Origin: an uncultured Olegusella sp.
Lineage (GTDB): Bacteria > Actinomycetota > Coriobacteriia > Coriobacteriales > Atopobiaceae
Length of the DNA stretch: 14,879 nucleotides
Assembly: GCF_947253395.1 (NCBI RefSeq)
Contig: NZ_CAMXYY010000038.1
Span: 1 to 14,879 of the forward strand
Direction: 5' to 3'
Below, one piece after another: positions 12,816-14,879 of the stretch. Within the stretch, counting starts at the first letter, position 1. Every line of letters starts with the position of its first letter. Position numbers and translations under genes: made by a program. The notes beneath the pieces were generated by a model, which was not told the DNA's origin, made no database searches, and saw nothing but the letters and a program-made list of their open reading frames with translations.

Positions 12816-14879
12816 CTAGTTTGCTTCATCCATCAGCTGGGCGAGGGTTAGATTCAGCTGTGACTCCTTGAGTTTGTCTTTGCCACCAAAGACTACAATG
12901 CTGCGGCGATTATGCAACTCACGTAAGGATGTTGCCATCGCACGCAAATCTTCGGCTGTGGTGGCCAACATTTGCTTGCGCACATCACGGCGCCAACCGT
13001 GCGGCTTGCCAGCGAATCTCTGCGAATCTTGACGACGTGCAATCTGGCGAGGCTTGAGCGGCGTGTCATGGGTGGCGACACTGGAGACGATGTAACCTTC
13101 CAGCTCGTCTTCACCACCGCTCCATTGAGCAAGCCAGGCACTTGCGCCCTCGTAGCGTGCAATGGTGCCATCAATATCAGGGTCACGGTAAGACCAGAAC
13201 TGGCTCACGCCTGCGCTGTTACGCTGGAACCCAGTGCCATAGGCTCCTCCTTTGACGCGGACTTCGTTCCATAGATAGTCAAACGAAAGTGCCCGCGAAG
13301 CTACCATCCAAGCGCCCAAGCTGCAGCTATCTGCCATAGAGCGCGGCTGTGCTTCACCAACATAGCACACGTCGGAAGGAATGATATAGCCCTGGCGCAT
13401 TGGTTTGTCTGGGTCGGGAAGTGCGATTTCTAGCTGATGCGTAGCGGTTTGCTTGCCAGCTTTGCTAAGACCGAGCGTGCCGCCCAAATCCCAAAAACGT
13501 TTACAGTTATCGGTGCTTCCAGCAAAGCTGACACTCATCTCATCTGCAGTAAATATACGCTGCGCGATATTGATAAGCATGTCTACGAGGGCGTCCTTGC
13601 GTTCGTCCCAGTGGGCAAGCAAATCTTTGAGGAAAAGGTAGTACTCCACACCACCCATTTGTGCAGTTGCTTTTGCAGCTGCCGAGTAGTGAGTTGCAAG
13701 TGCTGCCATTGCAGCACGGTGACCGGCGCCAATGAAGTTTTGCTCCATCGCAATACGGTGCTGTACGAGCAAGTTGTAGATACGATCCGTATCGGTGTAG
13801 AGGGTCTTGCCCCAGACCTCAGCAGGAAGCGTTGCAAGTGCTTCCGTTTTGTCTGCCAAGGCAGAAGTGCGCACAACCAGCAGCGGGTGCACAAAGCTCG
13901 GGTCTTCATCTCGGCCATAGGCTTCGACGCTAAAGCTTAAGAAGCCCAATTCGCGTTCGATAAGCATGTCCAGCGCTGAAGCGTCATGCTCTGTGGTGTC
14001 GAGTTTGCCAAGCAAATCCGTGAGCATGCTCACATAGGGCAGCTCATCAAAGCTAAAGCGACGTAAATCAAAGTAGTGCCAGACGTAATCGATGCCGTGA
14101 GTATCTAAATCATAGGCATAGCAGGGCAAAGGCGCTGTTTCATCCAGCGTAGCTGGCGTTTCCTCGGGCACGTCTTTGATATCCGAAACGTGTAGGCGGG
14201 GCAAAAGCGCAATATCTTCGGGAGCATCCGGCGCTTCTTGCTCGGCACGAAGAACTGCTACCTTGTCAGCAATGGCCGTTAACTGATCAGCAGACATCTG
14301 TGCGCGCAACTTGGCCAGCTCTGCTGCCTCTGCATCTGCCGCACCTTCGTCGGTAGGTATCAACTCTACAGCGCAGGAATGTTGGGAATGAACAACCATT
14401 TCATCAAGTAGCTGTTCAAAGCCGCCTGTTTTGACTGCATCCTTGAGATGTGCGAGTGCGTCTTCGTAATACAGATATGCCACAGGGTTGTCGTCGTTGT
14501 AAAGCCAGCTCGACATTACTTGCATTGACAGGGCAACACCGTCAGCGTAGACGCCCCAATCGCCTTCGCGTAGATTAAATTCTGCCTGAGCAAGCGAGGC
14601 CTCAAGGCGTTCGCGCTCGATGCCCTCAGCAACGAGACGCGCACAGGTGTGTTCAACAAGCTCACGGAACTGCTTGGCCACACCTGGCTTTGCCCCCTTG
14701 AGTTGGAAGATAACCTGCGGTTGTAGTTCGGCATCAATGAGTGTGGTATTAAAGTCTTGACCCAGACCCGCTTCGAGTACAGCGCGCTTAAGTGGAGCCT
14801 CATTGGAGCCCGCCAAGGTGTCAAGTAATACATCTGCTGCTAGCACACGTGTGCGCTCATCAGCAGTGGCAAACACGTA
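12816..14879 (-). CDS. PreP-like M16C metallopeptidase, C-terminal part
   Basis: The gene runs off the right edge: the frame is still open at 14879, and about 687 codons are visible, ending in a TAG stop at 12818-12816. Full-length presequence-protease/PreP-like proteins of this family are near 970 residues, so the missing part should be the first third, including the catalytic HxxEH zinc motif. What is seen fits the M16C-associated middle domain and the C-terminal M16 domains: ADVLLDTLAGSNEAPLKRAV near the start of the fragment, GAGHRAAMAALATHYS in the middle, and RVKGGAYGTGFQRN 147 residues from the C-terminus. That last segment is the usual substrate-binding Arg/Tyr region. There is no membrane segment, so it is probably a cytoplasmic peptidase clearing oligopeptides within an enclosed chamber. 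Activity cannot be judged without the N-terminus. Confidence 0.92.
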   Translation of the reverse strand, partial: YVFATADERTRVLAADVLLDTLAGSNEAPLKRAVLEAGLGQDFNTTLIDAELQPQVIFQLKGAKPGVAKQFRELVEHTCARLVAEGIERERLEASLAQAEFNLREGDWGVYADGVALSMQVMSSWLYNDDNPVAYLYYEDALAHLKDAVKTGGFEQLLDEMVVHSQHSCAVELIPTDEGAADAEAAELAKLRAQMSADQLTAIADKVAVLRAEQEAPDAPEDIALLPRLHVSDIKDVPEETPATLDETAPLPCYAYDLDTHGIDYVWHYFDLRRFSFDELPYVSMLTDLLGKLDTTEHDASALDMLIERELGFLSFSVEAYGRDEDPSFVHPLLVVRTSALADKTEALATLPAEVWGKTLYTDTDRIYNLLVQHRIAMEQNFIGAGHRAAMAALATHYSAAAKATAQMGGVEYYLFLKDLLAHWDERKDALVDMLINIAQRIFTADEMSVSFAGSTDNCKRFWDLGGTLGLSKAGKQTATHQLEIALPDPDKPMRQGYIIPSDVCYVGEAQPRSMADSCSLGAWMVASRALSFDYLWNEVRVKGGAYGTGFQRNSAGVSQFWSYRDPDIDGTIARYEGASAWLAQWSGGEDELEGYIVSSVATHDTPLKPRQIARRQDSQRFAGKPHGWRRDVRKQMLATTAEDLRAMATSLRELHNRRSIVVFGGKDKLKESQLNLTLAQLMDEAN

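Overview
The window looks like chromosomal DNA of an anaerobic Actinomycetota, most likely a Coriobacteriia (Atopobium/Olsenella/Collinsella-like) bacterium. This is inferred from a class III (oxygen-sensitive) ribonucleotide reductase with its activase, an ECF-type sigma factor overlapping a DUF4179 anti-sigma-like gene, a PreP-type M16 peptidase, and a NifU-like/GGGtGRT gene pair of the kind found in strict anaerobes. Base composition is moderate. I see no tRNA, rRNA, CRISPR array, insertion sequence or phage gene. The genus is not determined.

Layout from left to right. (1) 216-1888, plus strand: a small sigma-70-family sigma factor translationally coupled by ATGA to a membrane-anchored DUF4179 protein, presumed to be its anti-sigma partner. 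A strong hairpin at 1952-1986 separates this pair from the convergent nrdG. (2) 2009-2605, minus: nrdG, the radical-SAM activase. (3) 2888-5954, plus: a membrane-anchored C39-like cysteine peptidase, then an OmpR/PhoB-type response regulator and a sensor histidine kinase, the last two overlapping by ATGA. (4) 6120-8348, minus: nrdD, with its own terminator and a pair of NrdR-box-like sites in its promoter region. nrdG and nrdD are usually adjacent; here the plus-strand peptidase/two-component block lies between them. (5) 8469-8873: about 400 bp without a convincing gene. (6) 8874-10646, plus: a DUF262 (GmrS-like) protein with no HNH/DUF1524 nuclease end, followed closely by a 72-residue cysteine-rich protein. 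(7) 10816-12538, minus: the best candidate for an undescribed system, a NifU/IscU-like scaffold homologue followed 28 bp later by a GGGtGRT-family protein of unknown function. The pair ends in a clean terminator and is preceded by a leader that can fold into consecutive stem-loops. (8) 12816 to the right edge, minus: the C-terminal two thirds of a PreP/M16C metallopeptidase.

How the genes fit together: NrdD and NrdG together make dNTPs without oxygen, and the NrdR boxes suggest the usual nucleotide-sensing repression of nrdD. The two signalling modules (sigma/anti-sigma and kinase/regulator) probably sense envelope conditions, and the C39-like peptidase next to the kinase is a possible output or partner. 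The NifU-like/GGGtGRT pair is probably linked to iron-sulfur chemistry, but its reaction is unknown. Everything here comes from reading the sequence; no database search was run.
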